A DNA stretch of 64,000 bases from JAJCYL01 sp965206015 (GTDB taxonomy: Bacteria > Bacteroidota > Bacteroidia > Cytophagales > Cyclobacteriaceae). A program made the position numbers and the translations under genes. This document shows positions 16,535 through 26,344 of this stretch, in pieces. The notes under the pieces are model-generated. The model worked only from the letters and a program-made list of their open reading frames with translations. It ran no database searches and had not been told where the DNA came from. Within the stretch, counting starts at the first letter, position 1. Each line of letters begins with the position of its first letter. The DNA is taken from positions 310,001 to 374,000 of the forward strand of contig CBDBIW010000002.1 of the NCBI GenBank assembly GCA_965206015.1. The letters run 5' to 3'.

Positions 16535-17653
16535 TTAAGCAATTTGCTTTATGTAGCATCGTCTTCGCTTGCGTATGCGATGGAATTCCTGAAATTCTAA
16601 CCAATGGTTAAGAATCCCATTATTATCCTCTAAGGCAGGATTCATGTATGCTTTCTTAATGCCTAATTTTATCAACTGAGGCCAGATATCCTTCATGATC
16701 AGAACAGGAATGCCAAACTTGTGGTATTTGGGCAAAACTCCTATCAAATAAAAATCAGCTATATTATTTTTTCTTAATGCCTTGAGGAGGTGAATAAATC
16801 CGAAAGGAAATAACCTGCCTCTGGCTTTCTGGAAAGCTCTGGATAAGGAGGGCATTGTTATTCCGAAACCCACTACCTCTTCTTTCTCATTGACAACCAC
16901 ACTTGAAAACTCTGGCTTAATGAATGACAAATATTGTTTTATGTATTTATCAATTTGTTTATCTGTCAGTGCGTAGTACCCATAGAGGTCTTTATATGAT
17001 GCATTAATTACTTCAAATATAGCCCTGCCATATGGCAGCATATCCTTGGTACGCTTAAATGAACGGCTTTTTACCTTAAAACGGTTCTCAATTATTTCTG
17101 CCTTTCTCTTTATACGATAGGGAACTTCCTGAGGGATTGTAGCTTCGATTTCAACCCAATCAGTTGCTTTTCTAAATCCCAAATTATCGAGATGCTTTCC
17201 ATAGTAGGGATAGTTATAAATTGTCGCAATAGTTCCAATTTCATCAAAACCATCAATCAGCAATCCTTCAAAGTCCAGATCTGAAAAACCAAGAGGCCCA
17301 TGCATACCATCTAAATCCTTCGATTTGAACCACTTTTCGACCTCAAGTATCAAAGCATGGCTAACCTCTTCTTCGTCTATAAAATCTAACCATCCGAACC
17401 TGCCCAATTTCTTTTCTTCAGCTTCAGCACCATGAATGATTGCTGCAATCCTGCCAACAATTCTTCCTTCTTTTTCTGCAAGCCATTGCCTTGATTGACA
17501 ATGCTCAAAAGCAGGGTTCTCAGACTCAGAAAGTGTGGCGTATTCATTTTTGATCATAGGAGGAACCCAATAGGAATTTTCCCTATAGAGATCAAAGGGG
17601 AACATTACGAACTCTTTTAAGTCTTGTTTACTATTAACAACTCTTACTACCAA
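16535..17653 (-). CDS. GNAT-type acetyltransferase, uncharacterised family
   Basis: A 372-aa cytosolic protein with the Bacteroidota pattern VVNSKQDLKEFVMFPFDLYR, MIKNEYATL, EHCQSRQWLAEKEGRIVGRI (N-terminal GNAT-like half), then GPLGFSDLDFEGLLIDGFDE and a C-terminal half with SSVVVNEKEEVVGFGITMPS and DFYLIGVLPKYHKFGIPVLI. That last segment is a GNAT acetyl-CoA-binding type region. Family members are usually annotated only as N-acetyltransferase. The substrate is unknown. It is 121 bp upstream of the ketosynthase and may share its transcript. Confidence 0.7.
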   Translation of the reverse strand: MVVRVVNSKQDLKEFVMFPFDLYRENSYWVPPMIKNEYATLSESENPAFEHCQSRQWLAEKEGRIVGRIAAIIHGAEAEEKKLGRFGWLDFIDEEEVSHALILEVEKWFKSKDLDGMHGPLGFSDLDFEGLLIDGFDEIGTIATIYNYPYYGKHLDNLGFRKATDWVEIEATIPQEVPYRIKRKAEIIENRFKVKSRSFKRTKDMLPYGRAIFEVINASYKDLYGYYALTDKQIDKYIKQYLSFIKPEFSSVVVNEKEEVVGFGITMPSLSRAFQKARGRLFPFGFIHLLKALRKNNIADFYLIGVLPKYHKFGIPVLIMKDIWPQLIKLGIKKAYMNPALEDNNGILNHWLEFQEFHRIRKRRRCYIKQIA

Positions 17654-17813
17654 AGTAATTAATCTTTATGCTGGCTGGAGCTAGTTTGTAATTTTCAAGT
17701 TTCAGATCAGGAAAAGTAATGAAGATCATTCGGATTTCTGACATGCGTCATAATCTATCGGGGTGAAAACTGAGTTATTAGTGAAGAAACAAAAGGGAGC
17801 TAAATAAGTAAAA

Positions 17814-18623
17814 ATGAAAAAATACCAATTCCAACTAATTTTTCTGAAGAAGCAGGGTTTGCGTATGAATTGGCATATCAAATGGCCAAAAAATCAAATG
17901 TAAGCTTTTCCCTGATCAATGTCATTGAATATCCGACGGGATCATCTTTCAATTCCATGGGTATTGCTTCCGGTCACTATCCAATGGAATAATATCATGG
18001 AATTAATGGAGGCCACAACTTCCAAAATGGGCGATCCGATTACTACTAAGGACTTTAGTGAGGTCACTGCCGATGATAAGATAACTCTTGGAAATCCTTA
18101 CTACCAAATTGAAGATGAGATGGTCAAGAACCCTGCGAGTATAGTTGTCATGGATTCTGGAGGGGCTACTGGGACAAAAGAGGTCATACTTGGGTCAAAT
18201 GCAGAGAAAATAATTCGTGATAGCAAAGTTCCAGTCATCATACTTCATTCTGAAACCAATATTAATAGTATCATAAACATCACATTTGCTTCTGATTTTG
18301 AAGAAGACCCAGAATTGGTCAATCATTTGTCAACCCTTCAAGAATTCTTCGATGCGAAATTTCATTTATTGAAAGTCAACATTCCGGCATATTTCGCATG
18401 CACGAAATATGACAAAAATAAGATTGACAGATTTATAAAAAGATACGAACTGATTAATACTGTTGTGAATATTTACAATGATGAACAAGAAGAGGTAGAA
18501 ATTAGAAATTTCGCATTAGCAACCCGTGGAAGAAAAGGATTGGATTACTTACTGCTCGGTAGTGTAGCTGAAGACGTAGCAAATCGTACAACCAAGCCGG
18601 TGTGGGCATATAAAGTTGGCTAG
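17814..18623 (+). pseudogene. universal stress protein (UspA family), frameshifted
   Basis: The N-terminus reads KIPIPTNFSEEAGFAYELAY and LINVIEYPTGSSF, standard for a Bacteroidota UspA. However, the ATG at 17814 is out of frame because one A is missing from the A-tract at 17817-17822. A second shift lies near 17986-17995 (HYPME then stop; the other frame resumes IMELMEATTSKM). The rest (17998-18623) holds the ATP-loop region in degraded form (VVMDSGGATGTKEVILGSNA, where VMGSHGATG is usual) and a second half ending GLDYLLLGSVAEDVANR. Two frame breaks make this a pseudogene. A hairpin terminator follows. Confidence 0.8.
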
Positions 18624-18648
18624 TGAAGTTAGGTTAGTAGTTAGCTTG

Positions 18649-18675
18649 AGCCGGGGTAATTCCGGGCTTTTTTTG
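18649..18675 (+). terminator. rho-independent terminator after the Usp pseudogene
   Basis: AGCCGGG, six-base loop, CCGGGCT (one mismatch), then seven T. It lies 26 bp after the pseudogene stop. Confidence 0.75.
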
Positions 18676-18679
18676 CCTA

Positions 18680-19192
18680 TTAAACAGTTTCTATGATTTC
18701 CCTATTTCTCAGGATCTCCAAGTCCCTACCTACTAATTGAAGTTCCTCAATGATCAATTTTAAGCTTGGCCTTTTTAGTGAAAATAAAACCAATAAGGCC
18801 ACGAAAGTGATAATGTGTACCTTGCTATAAGTTATTGAAAATGCAACGACAGCAACACAACTGCTTATAACTAAATATAAGTATGTTCTTAGAAGGCAGC
18901 TATAAAAAAAAGTCATTTTGCTTCGAAGGCCCTTTACTTTATAAATAGCGGCTCTTTGAATTTTGTATCGATGAAATGAAAAAGAGCTCAGGCCCATTAT
19001 AGAAACCGTTGTAGTGACATCGATAATCCAATTTAGCTGAGGTGAAATTTCCAGTACGGTCACCAACCCTTTCAAACTGCCCAGATAGATAACTGAGAAA
19101 GGTAGTAGTGGAACTGCGATCATCAGGTTGAATACCAGATTCAGTCTATGGTAATAGTCTACTCCTGTCTTAAAATGAGTATTTTCAAACAT
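18680..19192 (-). CDS. hypothetical membrane protein
   Basis: A 170-aa protein with four hydrophobic helices (about residues 18-42, 55-75, 95-118, 122-138) and a charged C-terminal helix (LIIEELQLVGRDLEILRNRE). No family recognised. The N-terminus HFKTGVDYYHRLNLVFNLMI resembles small Cytophagales membrane proteins only in general character. It converges on the Usp terminator. Confidence 0.6.
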   Translation of the reverse strand: MFENTHFKTGVDYYHRLNLVFNLMIAVPLLPFSVIYLGSLKGLVTVLEISPQLNWIIDVTTTVSIMGLSSFSFHRYKIQRAAIYKVKGLRSKMTFFYSCLLRTYLYLVISSCVAVVAFSITYSKVHIITFVALLVLFSLKRPSLKLIIEELQLVGRDLEILRNREIIETV

Positions 19193-19234
19193 GTGCTAAA
19201 TCTATCACAATCTTATCCATAACTTTTCTATCCA

Positions 19235-19699
19235 TTATTTCTCTGAGTGTAATTTCAGATTGCTCCAGTGTGTACTCCTTGTGAATTGGGGGGATGTAAG
19301 ATCAGTAGAAAAAGGCAAGTACCCTCCTTCATGCTTTATAATGAATTGGTCATTCAGCCATACACCAGCTTCCTGCATAATTCCTTCAAATTCCAAGAAT
19401 GCTCTTTTATCCTTCGGGTCTTGGTCAATGGTAAACTCTTTTTCATACCGGGAAACATCCTGCCATTGGTCATTTACGATCAGGGGTTCTACGTTAACAG
19501 TATGAGGAATTACTACTTTTTCCCAGTTCTGCTGACCGTCCTTTCTGAAATTCCAATTCTCGTTAAATCCGAATTCCTTTCGATTAATAATCTCATTGTG
19601 GGAATCATTTTGGCAACTGCTCAAAAACAGTCCTATAAACAGTTGAAGAATCAATAGTTTGCTCCTGTTTGTCATTTTGTTCGTCATGCGAGAATTCAC
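19235..19699 (-). pseudogene. glycoside hydrolase family 2, N-terminal stub
   Basis: A 154-codon ORF with a lipoprotein signal (LLILQLFIGLFLSSC, Cys near residue 29) followed by the sugar-binding jelly-roll start of GH2 beta-galactosidases: FNENWNFRKDGQQNWEKVVI, PHTVNVEP, RAFLEFEGIMQEAGVWLNDQ and HEGGYLPFSTDLT. Family members run to 600-1000 residues; the catalytic TIM barrel is missing and the homology ends at about residue 140, so this is a truncated remnant. Its start overlaps the CRTAC1 gene stop (ATGA), so it was once the last gene of the SusCD operon. Confidence 0.7.
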
Positions 19700-21387
19700 G
19701 ATTTTCTGCCGCGTTTGAAGAAAAAATGGACTATTCCAAGGAATACCACTATCAGTCCAAATATGAATGCCGGATTGATTTGTTCGCTCTTAATCTCTTC
19801 CATTGTAATAAGCGTGTTGATCCTTTGATTTGTTAAAATCTGCTTATTACCCCCGGTCCAGGTCACAATGATTGAATCAACCACCGTCGCCTTTCCCAAC
19901 CCAAAATGAGCTATAGTTGAATTTTGTGAAATGTGACTTGAACCTCCACCGTCGATTTCTCTCATCATCCTTTTGCCCGTGCTTATAACTTCCACCCGGG
20001 AACCTAATCCATGGCTTTCAGCCCATTGACCTTTTAGTATCACTTTCAACCAATTCTTACCTGAAATATCGTTTCTAAATAACCGGGTTGTGGAGTTTAC
20101 CGGGTAATCGAGTACTGCTTTCTGGTTGACTACCAAAAGATCAAGATCACCATCATTTTCCATATCAAAAACTACTGATCCGCGACCTATCCCGTAATGG
20201 TTCAGTCCAACGATATGAGCATTATTTTTAAAACGGCCTGCTTCATTTTCGAAGTAGTAATTCGCCATTGGTCTGCAATTCGGGTTTAAATCGCCATTGG
20301 CAACGAATAAATCTACGTCTCCATCTAAATCAAAATCAGCGAAATTAGCACCCCAACTAATATTGGTCGTGAAGGCACTCAAACCAGCTTCTTTAATCTT
20401 ATTAATGAAAAGCTGTCCTTTACCCTGATTCTCCATAAACCAGTTGAACTTAATATTCGGAATAAAATAGTCGAGAAGACCATCTCCGTTGTAGTCTCCA
20501 ACAGCAGTTCCCATAGAATTAATTTTTAAATCCATGGCCGTGGTTTTACTTACATCTTTAAGAGCGTTCCTTGGGTACTCATTCTGCATTAGGAAATCAG
20601 GTGTGGCCTTGTATCCAAAATCATTATTAATAAATAGGTCTTGATCACCATCGTTATCAAAATCAGTAAACAATCCTCCAAAACCAAACCCTTCCTGATC
20701 AAGTCCATAATCCTTATAGACATTGGAGAAATACTCTCCTCCCTTATTTAGGAGTAAATAGTCCTGACTAGTCTGACTGGCTCCAACTATTGTTGCATCA
20801 TTAATTGTACTCAATTCACCATCATAGGCGAGAAAATAGTTACCAACATATGCATCAGGATATCCATCGGCATTGATGTCACCAAAACTGACTCCAGTAC
20901 TGAATGAGTTGAATTGGTCAAGCTGGTAGTCAGTTGTAGCATCTCGAAAGGTCAGATCACCATTATTCAGCAACAGCAAGTTTTTCTCACGCGGTATAAG
21001 TTTTACACTGTCCTTGGAAGTAATTGTCGTAATAAATAAATCTACCCAACCATCCCTATTCACATCTGCGCCTGAAACACCCTGAGTGACATAATGTTTT
21101 GTCACTTCCAACCCAGAGTTTTGATAGATATTTCGAAATGTACCATCCCCATTATTGAGATACAGCACGTCATCATTCATCCCGCTAGTGATAAAAACAT
21201 CTTCAAAACCATCGTTGTTGAGGTCAAAAACACAAGCTCCTCCTCCAAACATTCCTTCGAAAACTACGAATTGATGATCGATCCCTGCTTCCTCAGTTAC
21301 ATCAACAAATGAAGTTTGGGCATTGAGAACAATATTTAGACTGAGGGTGAAAAATGCTGTTATGATTCTATTTAGAGGAGGCACCAT
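19696..21387 (-). CDS. CRTAC1-type FG-GAP/VCBS protein with ASPIC/UnbV domain
   Basis: A 563-aa exported protein. The signal peptide is RIITAFFTLSLNIVLNAQ. Calcium-binding FG-GAP/VCBS repeats follow (DLNNDGFEDVFITSG, DVNRDGWVDLFITT, DFDNDGDQDLFINND, DYNGDGLLDYFIPN, DFDLDGDVDLFVANGD), forming a beta-propeller to about residue 430. An ASPIC/UnbV domain comes next (GLGSRVEVISTGKRMMREID, HFGLGKATVVDSIIVTW). It ends in a hydrophobic helix and basic tail (IFGLIVVFLGIVHFFFKRGR), so it may be membrane-anchored. It lies 4 bp downstream of the PAP2 gene, in the same operon. Probable extracytoplasmic binding role; ligand unknown. Confidence 0.85.
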   Translation of the reverse strand: MVPPLNRIITAFFTLSLNIVLNAQTSFVDVTEEAGIDHQFVVFEGMFGGGACVFDLNNDGFEDVFITSGMNDDVLYLNNGDGTFRNIYQNSGLEVTKHYVTQGVSGADVNRDGWVDLFITTITSKDSVKLIPREKNLLLLNNGDLTFRDATTDYQLDQFNSFSTGVSFGDINADGYPDAYVGNYFLAYDGELSTINDATIVGASQTSQDYLLLNKGGEYFSNVYKDYGLDQEGFGFGGLFTDFDNDGDQDLFINNDFGYKATPDFLMQNEYPRNALKDVSKTTAMDLKINSMGTAVGDYNGDGLLDYFIPNIKFNWFMENQGKGQLFINKIKEAGLSAFTTNISWGANFADFDLDGDVDLFVANGDLNPNCRPMANYYFENEAGRFKNNAHIVGLNHYGIGRGSVVFDMENDGDLDLLVVNQKAVLDYPVNSTTRLFRNDISGKNWLKVILKGQWAESHGLGSRVEVISTGKRMMREIDGGGSSHISQNSTIAHFGLGKATVVDSIIVTWTGGNKQILTNQRINTLITMEEIKSEQINPAFIFGLIVVFLGIVHFFFKRGRKS

Positions 21388-21391
21388 GCCG

Positions 21392-22777
21392 CTATTTCAA
21401 TTTTTCAGATCGCCAAGCCAAATTATTGACATTTCTGGCAATCCTAGCTCCTTCAACCAACCCTGCCTCGTTGTCCTGAACTGTATGTATTCCTCCATAG
21501 AATCGGGAATCAGCAGTCTCCTGTGCCATTTCCCAAAATGAATCAAATGATCTTGCTTTGAAATCCACTTCTCGTAACTCATCACGTTTGCGACCCACAT
21601 GAGAGCTATCGGTAAAGGAAAAGGAATCTCCGTATATATCGGCAATACTTGTCGCAAACGCAGCAGCCTGTATAGCATGTCCCGAAGGAAATGACGGGAA
21701 TGGCGGATCTGGCCAGAATGACTCCCATTTATCATCAATAAATTGAGGAATGAAAGTGTTCGGCCGTTCGGAAAAAAAATGATATTTCCATTTCCAGCAA
21801 TTGATAAATGCATCGGCAACTGCCAAACCAACCCTGGCGTAAGTTTCTGCACATTGAATAAATGCAGGGTTTTTTTCTTTAACTGCGAGATTTGCCAGAT
21901 AGAATGAATGGCCGGGAGGGGTAAATGTGACATCAGGGTCGTCACTCCACCAGATGGCAGCTTCCTTTTCTTCTTGAGTGAGTATCAGGTCCTTTTTATA
22001 AACACTCAAAAACTGCTTGTAATACTGCGAATTTTGACTGGTATCATAAGGAATCATTTCGGGTATCTGCAGATCTGTATTTTGTTTCAAAAATGTCCGA
22101 TTATTACCCCAATGAGGATGTAAAGGATAGTGACTGATCGATTGAGCGTATAAGGGAGGTTTCCAGGAACCTGGTCCATTTGGACGGATAAAGTCTTTAT
22201 CAAAGTTTTTCAAATACCCTCTGTGTCCCCCATCTATTTTGGACCATTCGAAAATAGCCTCCGCTACTGATTTACCATAATTGACAGATCGCTCTTTCAC
22301 TTCCCTGTCAACTTTTGATCCAAAATGTTCATTATAGACTTGTTCAAGAGAATCAATTTCAAGCTTGTTCCTATCTGACGTTTGATTGTAAATATTCTTT
22401 AAAATAGATGCTTGCCCTGCATTGTAAGACAAAATCCAGTCATAATTAACTCCTACAGCAGGTACTGGTAATTGGTCCAGACCATTTAACTGAGCAGCTA
22501 ACGACTGATGAGAAGGAAAACCTTGAACAATTGATTCATACATGGTCAGGCCGATATATCCTACCCCACGAGAAGCAAATGTGGGAGAATTAGATGGGGT
22601 GTGCTGCGTAATATACAAAGCCATCTCAGACCAGGACACAACCACATCCTGCCCGGATATATCTAATTCTTTTTTTGTGCAGCCGCCAAAGATCATTGAC
22701 AAGAGTATAATTATCAGGCTTTTAGGAATAAGCAAGATTTCTGTTGGTTGTAAGAGTTTCAATGAGTTCTTTCTCAT
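21392..22777 (-). CDS. PAP2 / vanadium haloperoxidase-like lipoprotein
   Basis: A 461-aa protein with a lipobox (IFGGC, Cys near residue 33). The PAP2 superfamily core is in the second half: WKYHFFSERPNTFIPQF supplies the first basic motif, PSFPSGHAIQAAAFATS the SGH motif, and RFYGGIHTVQDNEAGLVEG the last His motif that contacts vanadate or phosphate. Such proteins are either vanadium-dependent haloperoxidases or acid-phosphatase relatives; sequence alone does not decide. It is placed between two FG-GAP proteins in a SusC/SusD operon, an arrangement I recall as recurrent in Bacteroidota. Confidence 0.85.
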   Translation of the reverse strand: MRKNSLKLLQPTEILLIPKSLIIILLSMIFGGCTKKELDISGQDVVVSWSEMALYITQHTPSNSPTFASRGVGYIGLTMYESIVQGFPSHQSLAAQLNGLDQLPVPAVGVNYDWILSYNAGQASILKNIYNQTSDRNKLEIDSLEQVYNEHFGSKVDREVKERSVNYGKSVAEAIFEWSKIDGGHRGYLKNFDKDFIRPNGPGSWKPPLYAQSISHYPLHPHWGNNRTFLKQNTDLQIPEMIPYDTSQNSQYYKQFLSVYKKDLILTQEEKEAAIWWSDDPDVTFTPPGHSFYLANLAVKEKNPAFIQCAETYARVGLAVADAFINCWKWKYHFFSERPNTFIPQFIDDKWESFWPDPPFPSFPSGHAIQAAAFATSIADIYGDSFSFTDSSHVGRKRDELREVDFKARSFDSFWEMAQETADSRFYGGIHTVQDNEAGLVEGARIARNVNNLAWRSEKLK

Positions 22778-22803
22778 TATTTGAGTCTTTGAACTACGTC
22801 TGA

Positions 22804-25800
22804 CTAACGAGCCAAGTCATATGCCACTATTGGTTCTGAGTTAATACCAAAAAGCCACAAATTGTTAATCTGCAATGCACTTCGAACGTCCCCCTTCAAA
22901 GCGAATCCTGACTTAGCTTGTTTTATATATTTAAAATTTCCTTCACCGTCACCCTTCAACAGCACTCCGTAATTAGCATCATATTTACCAAGACGTAGCT
23001 TTGCATTAGAGTTGTTTCCACATAATAAAACATCAATATTCTGGTCTCCATCATAGTCAAGTATGGATATAGTGTAGATTGGAGCGTATTGAACTTCAAG
23101 GGGCAATTTCCTTTTTTCAAACTTTCCATTAGTATTACTCAAGAAAAGAGACGTCTCCATATGGTTTGCGGTTAAATGACCGAAATCCTTCAATTCATTA
23201 TTCGAGAATATTTCAGAAAGTGTCACATTCGCATAGCTGTCATACGTAGTGAATCTGGAACGAAGTACAGTCAATTGAGAAAGTAATTCGTCTCTTGTCA
23301 GATACGGGTAACTAGTCCCCTGAATATAAAATGTAAACAGAGGGTCGACGGTACCATTCTCATCATAGTCCTTATAGTACATTTCGACTGGTTCACTATT
23401 AGAGACCTTGAATTGGGTATTCATGCCCATATTTCCTAGTAGCAGATCCGGTTTCCCGTCTCTGTTAAAGTCAGCTACTTGAATCCGATTCCACCAACCG
23501 GAATATGATTGATCAAAATAGTGATTCGTCCTATTGACCAATGTTCCTTTTTCAATTTTAAAAACAGATGGTGGCAACCATTCGCCAACAACTACTAATT
23601 CTGGCACTTCGTCCAAATTCAGATCTACCCATTCGGCATCAGTAATCATCCCGTATTGGACGAGTTCCCCGCCCATTGAGCTCGTCATATCCAAAAAATG
23701 CCCATTGCCATCATTAATAAGTACATAGCTTAATGGCGATTCCGGATACCTTCCAGGAACGACTCTGCCACCTACGTATATATCAACAAAATCATCCCCA
23801 TTAACGTCACTTATTGCCACACTACCAGTACTTACTAACATATTGGGTAAAGCGGCTGCCTGAGAAGAAAATGAATTAATTCCATCGTTGAGATATAACC
23901 TGTCTTGAAGTAATGGGTCATTAGGTGAGTAAGTATGATAGCCTCCACTGGCCACATAAATGTCATTAAACCCATCTGCGTTAGCATCAAAAATTACAGC
24001 ATCAGTGTCTGTTCTGTCTTTATCTTGTTCAAATGCTGGTACAATTACCGGCATCAACTTACCGTCTGGACTTTGAAAATACAGCTCTGATTTTTGACCT
24101 TTCGATCCTCCTATAAACACATCGTCCAGCCCGTCATTATTTAGGTCACCCTTGACCATGCAAGGCCCTGAAAATGACAGGGCACTTATCAATAAAGGCT
24201 GGCGTTTGAAGTCATTGATTTGAGGCTTCATATCCAAATGAGAAATTGGCGATTTGATAGGGTTGAACAATGATTTCTCATCAATTTGCTTTGCTAAAAC
24301 GTCTGAAGCTTCTCGCTGGTCAATATTAACTATTTGATTTGCCGCTATATTGTCAAGTGACTGTTGGTCACCATTAGGCCATGAAATCCATAGGGAATCA
24401 ACTACTGTTTGTTCACCAATTCCGAAATGAAGTCGCGGGGAAATTGCTGATAAATATCCCCTTGACAGGTATTGTTCCAGGCTTTGTGTTTTTCCGTTAC
24501 TCCAAAGCTTAACCTTAGTACCAATACCTTGGGTATTAGGCTCTTTGCCTACCAATTTCAACTGTAAATAGTTGTTTGCAATGAGCTCGCGAGACTCATT
24601 TCTATAAATAAAGGCTGGATCATTGATGTTGTTTACAATCAAATCAAGATCACCGTCATTGTCCAAGTCAGCATATACTCCCCCATTGCTACTAGCAGGA
24701 TGCTGTAAACCCCAATTTTTAGTTTGGTTGGAAAACGACTTCCCCATTTCATTAGAAAACATATAACTGGTAACGTCTGACGCAGGCATTTTTTCGATAA
24801 TTCCCAGTACCTCCTGACGAACTAGCCTCCCCTTGGACTGCACGTAGCTATCCATATATTTAATGAAATCCAGGTTGGTATAATCTCGATAGTAACCATT
24901 AGTAACAAACAGGTCCTTCCAACCATCATTATTATAATCAGCCAATAATGCAGCCCAACTCCAATCAGTATTTGATATCCCGGATAATTGACCCACTTCA
25001 CTAAAAGATCCATCCCCATTATTTAATTGAAGCATGTTCCTCATATACTGGTAATAAAATCCACTTCGTACATTGTGGTCAAATTTGTCATAGTTATCCG
25101 GAGAAAGTAATAATTTTTGTCTGACGTTATCCTCAGGCAACATATCTAAAGAGACGATATCCTGTAATCCATCATTATTGACATCTGCTACGTCGTTGCC
25201 CATTGAAAACTGACTAGTATGACCCATACTTTCGGTCAATTTATTTGTGAAGGTCCCGTCTTGGTTATTGATGTATAAATAGTCATTTACTGCATAGTCG
25301 TTGGAGACATAAAAATCTGGCCATCCATCATTATTAAAATCAGAGATACCAAGTCCCAGACCATACGAAAGCGGTGACCCATTAATATTGGCAAGTTGGG
25401 TAACGTCTGTAAAATGACCGTTTGATTGTCGGTAAATTCTGAGGCCCCGATGTGGGGCATCTTCCAGGAGTAATTCTGCTGTCTGAATCTCGTTGAGAAT
25501 CGGGAGTGATTTAGGATTGTGATTTAGAAGTAAAACATCAAGGTCTCCATCACGATCATAATCCAAAAAGTAGGCCTGATTACTAAAAGCAGCACTCGCT
25601 AAACCATATTTTTCAGCTTGATCTATAAAAACGGGGAAGCCGTTTTTATCATTTCCCTGATTAATAAATAATTGATTTTTGCGTTTTTCATCAGGTAAGG
25701 CACCTGAGTAGCACAGATAAATATCCAATTTCTCATCCCCATTGATATCCACCATAGTAGTTCCAGTCTTCCAGGGTCCCGGTCGGCCTAACGTCTTTGA

Positions 25801-26142
25801 ATATTCCGATACATCCTCGAAGAGCATATCGCCCATATTAATGTAAAGAGCGTTGGCGGCCATATTGGAAGTAAAATAGAGATCAATCAGTCCATCATTA
25901 TTAAGATCGCCAGCAGCTACACCGCCACCATTATAAAAATACTCATATACTAAAATATTGGTATTTGGCCCTTCTGTCAGCGTATTTTCAAAACGAACTC
26001 CAGTACTATCTGGCATTAAAAGAGTAAATAAAGGTTTAGGTTTCTCAATTCCTCGTTTAGTATCAATATTGCTACATCCAGAAAAAATCAAGGTTAATAT
26101 TAACCAAAGATCACCGTTCGGTATGTTGCGGATTGATGTCAT
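22804..26142 (-). CDS. large VCBS/FG-GAP lipoprotein with ASPIC/UnbV domain
   Basis: A 1112-aa surface lipoprotein (lipobox LTLIFSGCSN near residue 23). A first FG-GAP propeller (DLNNDGLIDLYFTSN, DINGDEKLDIYLCYSG, DYDRDGDLDVLLLNHN, DFNNDGWPDFYVSND, DLDNDGDLDLIVNNIN) ends in an ASPIC/UnbV domain (GIGTKVKLWSNGKTQSLEQY, LHFGIGEQTVVDSLWISWPN; about residues 545-610). A second propeller follows (DLNNDGLDDVFIGGS, DVNGDDFVDIYVGGR, DFNRDGKPDLLLGNMG, DYDGDQNIDVLLCGNN). Proteins of this layout pair with SusC/SusD. It probably binds or presents the imported ligand outside the cell; the ligand is unknown. Confidence 0.88.
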   Translation of the reverse strand: MTSIRNIPNGDLWLILTLIFSGCSNIDTKRGIEKPKPLFTLLMPDSTGVRFENTLTEGPNTNILVYEYFYNGGGVAAGDLNNDGLIDLYFTSNMAANALYINMGDMLFEDVSEYSKTLGRPGPWKTGTTMVDINGDEKLDIYLCYSGALPDEKRKNQLFINQGNDKNGFPVFIDQAEKYGLASAAFSNQAYFLDYDRDGDLDVLLLNHNPKSLPILNEIQTAELLLEDAPHRGLRIYRQSNGHFTDVTQLANINGSPLSYGLGLGISDFNNDGWPDFYVSNDYAVNDYLYINNQDGTFTNKLTESMGHTSQFSMGNDVADVNNDGLQDIVSLDMLPEDNVRQKLLLSPDNYDKFDHNVRSGFYYQYMRNMLQLNNGDGSFSEVGQLSGISNTDWSWAALLADYNNDGWKDLFVTNGYYRDYTNLDFIKYMDSYVQSKGRLVRQEVLGIIEKMPASDVTSYMFSNEMGKSFSNQTKNWGLQHPASSNGGVYADLDNDGDLDLIVNNINDPAFIYRNESRELIANNYLQLKLVGKEPNTQGIGTKVKLWSNGKTQSLEQYLSRGYLSAISPRLHFGIGEQTVVDSLWISWPNGDQQSLDNIAANQIVNIDQREASDVLAKQIDEKSLFNPIKSPISHLDMKPQINDFKRQPLLISALSFSGPCMVKGDLNNDGLDDVFIGGSKGQKSELYFQSPDGKLMPVIVPAFEQDKDRTDTDAVIFDANADGFNDIYVASGGYHTYSPNDPLLQDRLYLNDGINSFSSQAAALPNMLVSTGSVAISDVNGDDFVDIYVGGRVVPGRYPESPLSYVLINDGNGHFLDMTSSMGGELVQYGMITDAEWVDLNLDEVPELVVVGEWLPPSVFKIEKGTLVNRTNHYFDQSYSGWWNRIQVADFNRDGKPDLLLGNMGMNTQFKVSNSEPVEMYYKDYDENGTVDPLFTFYIQGTSYPYLTRDELLSQLTVLRSRFTTYDSYANVTLSEIFSNNELKDFGHLTANHMETSLFLSNTNGKFEKRKLPLEVQYAPIYTISILDYDGDQNIDVLLCGNNSNAKLRLGKYDANYGVLLKGDGEGNFKYIKQAKSGFALKGDVRSALQINNLWLFGINSEPIVAYDLAR

Positions 26143-26344
26143 TTGAAAAGGATAGCGTTCTTGTAATATTCTATTTAGTCTTTGAGAACCAAAGCTCTAT
26201 CTTTTATGTCAATGATCAATAGGCTTAATTGAATCGTTATTCAAAGCACCGATTATGCAATAAATAATCGGTAAATTCCGATTAAACAAAAAAGCTATCC
26301 ACCACATAATATGGGGATAGCTCTTTTTATATGAAACACTTATT

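Noticed and set aside
19260..19657. Plus-strand ORFs opposite the GH2 stub
   Set aside because: Antisense shadows; the minus frame carries a lipobox and GH2 motifs.
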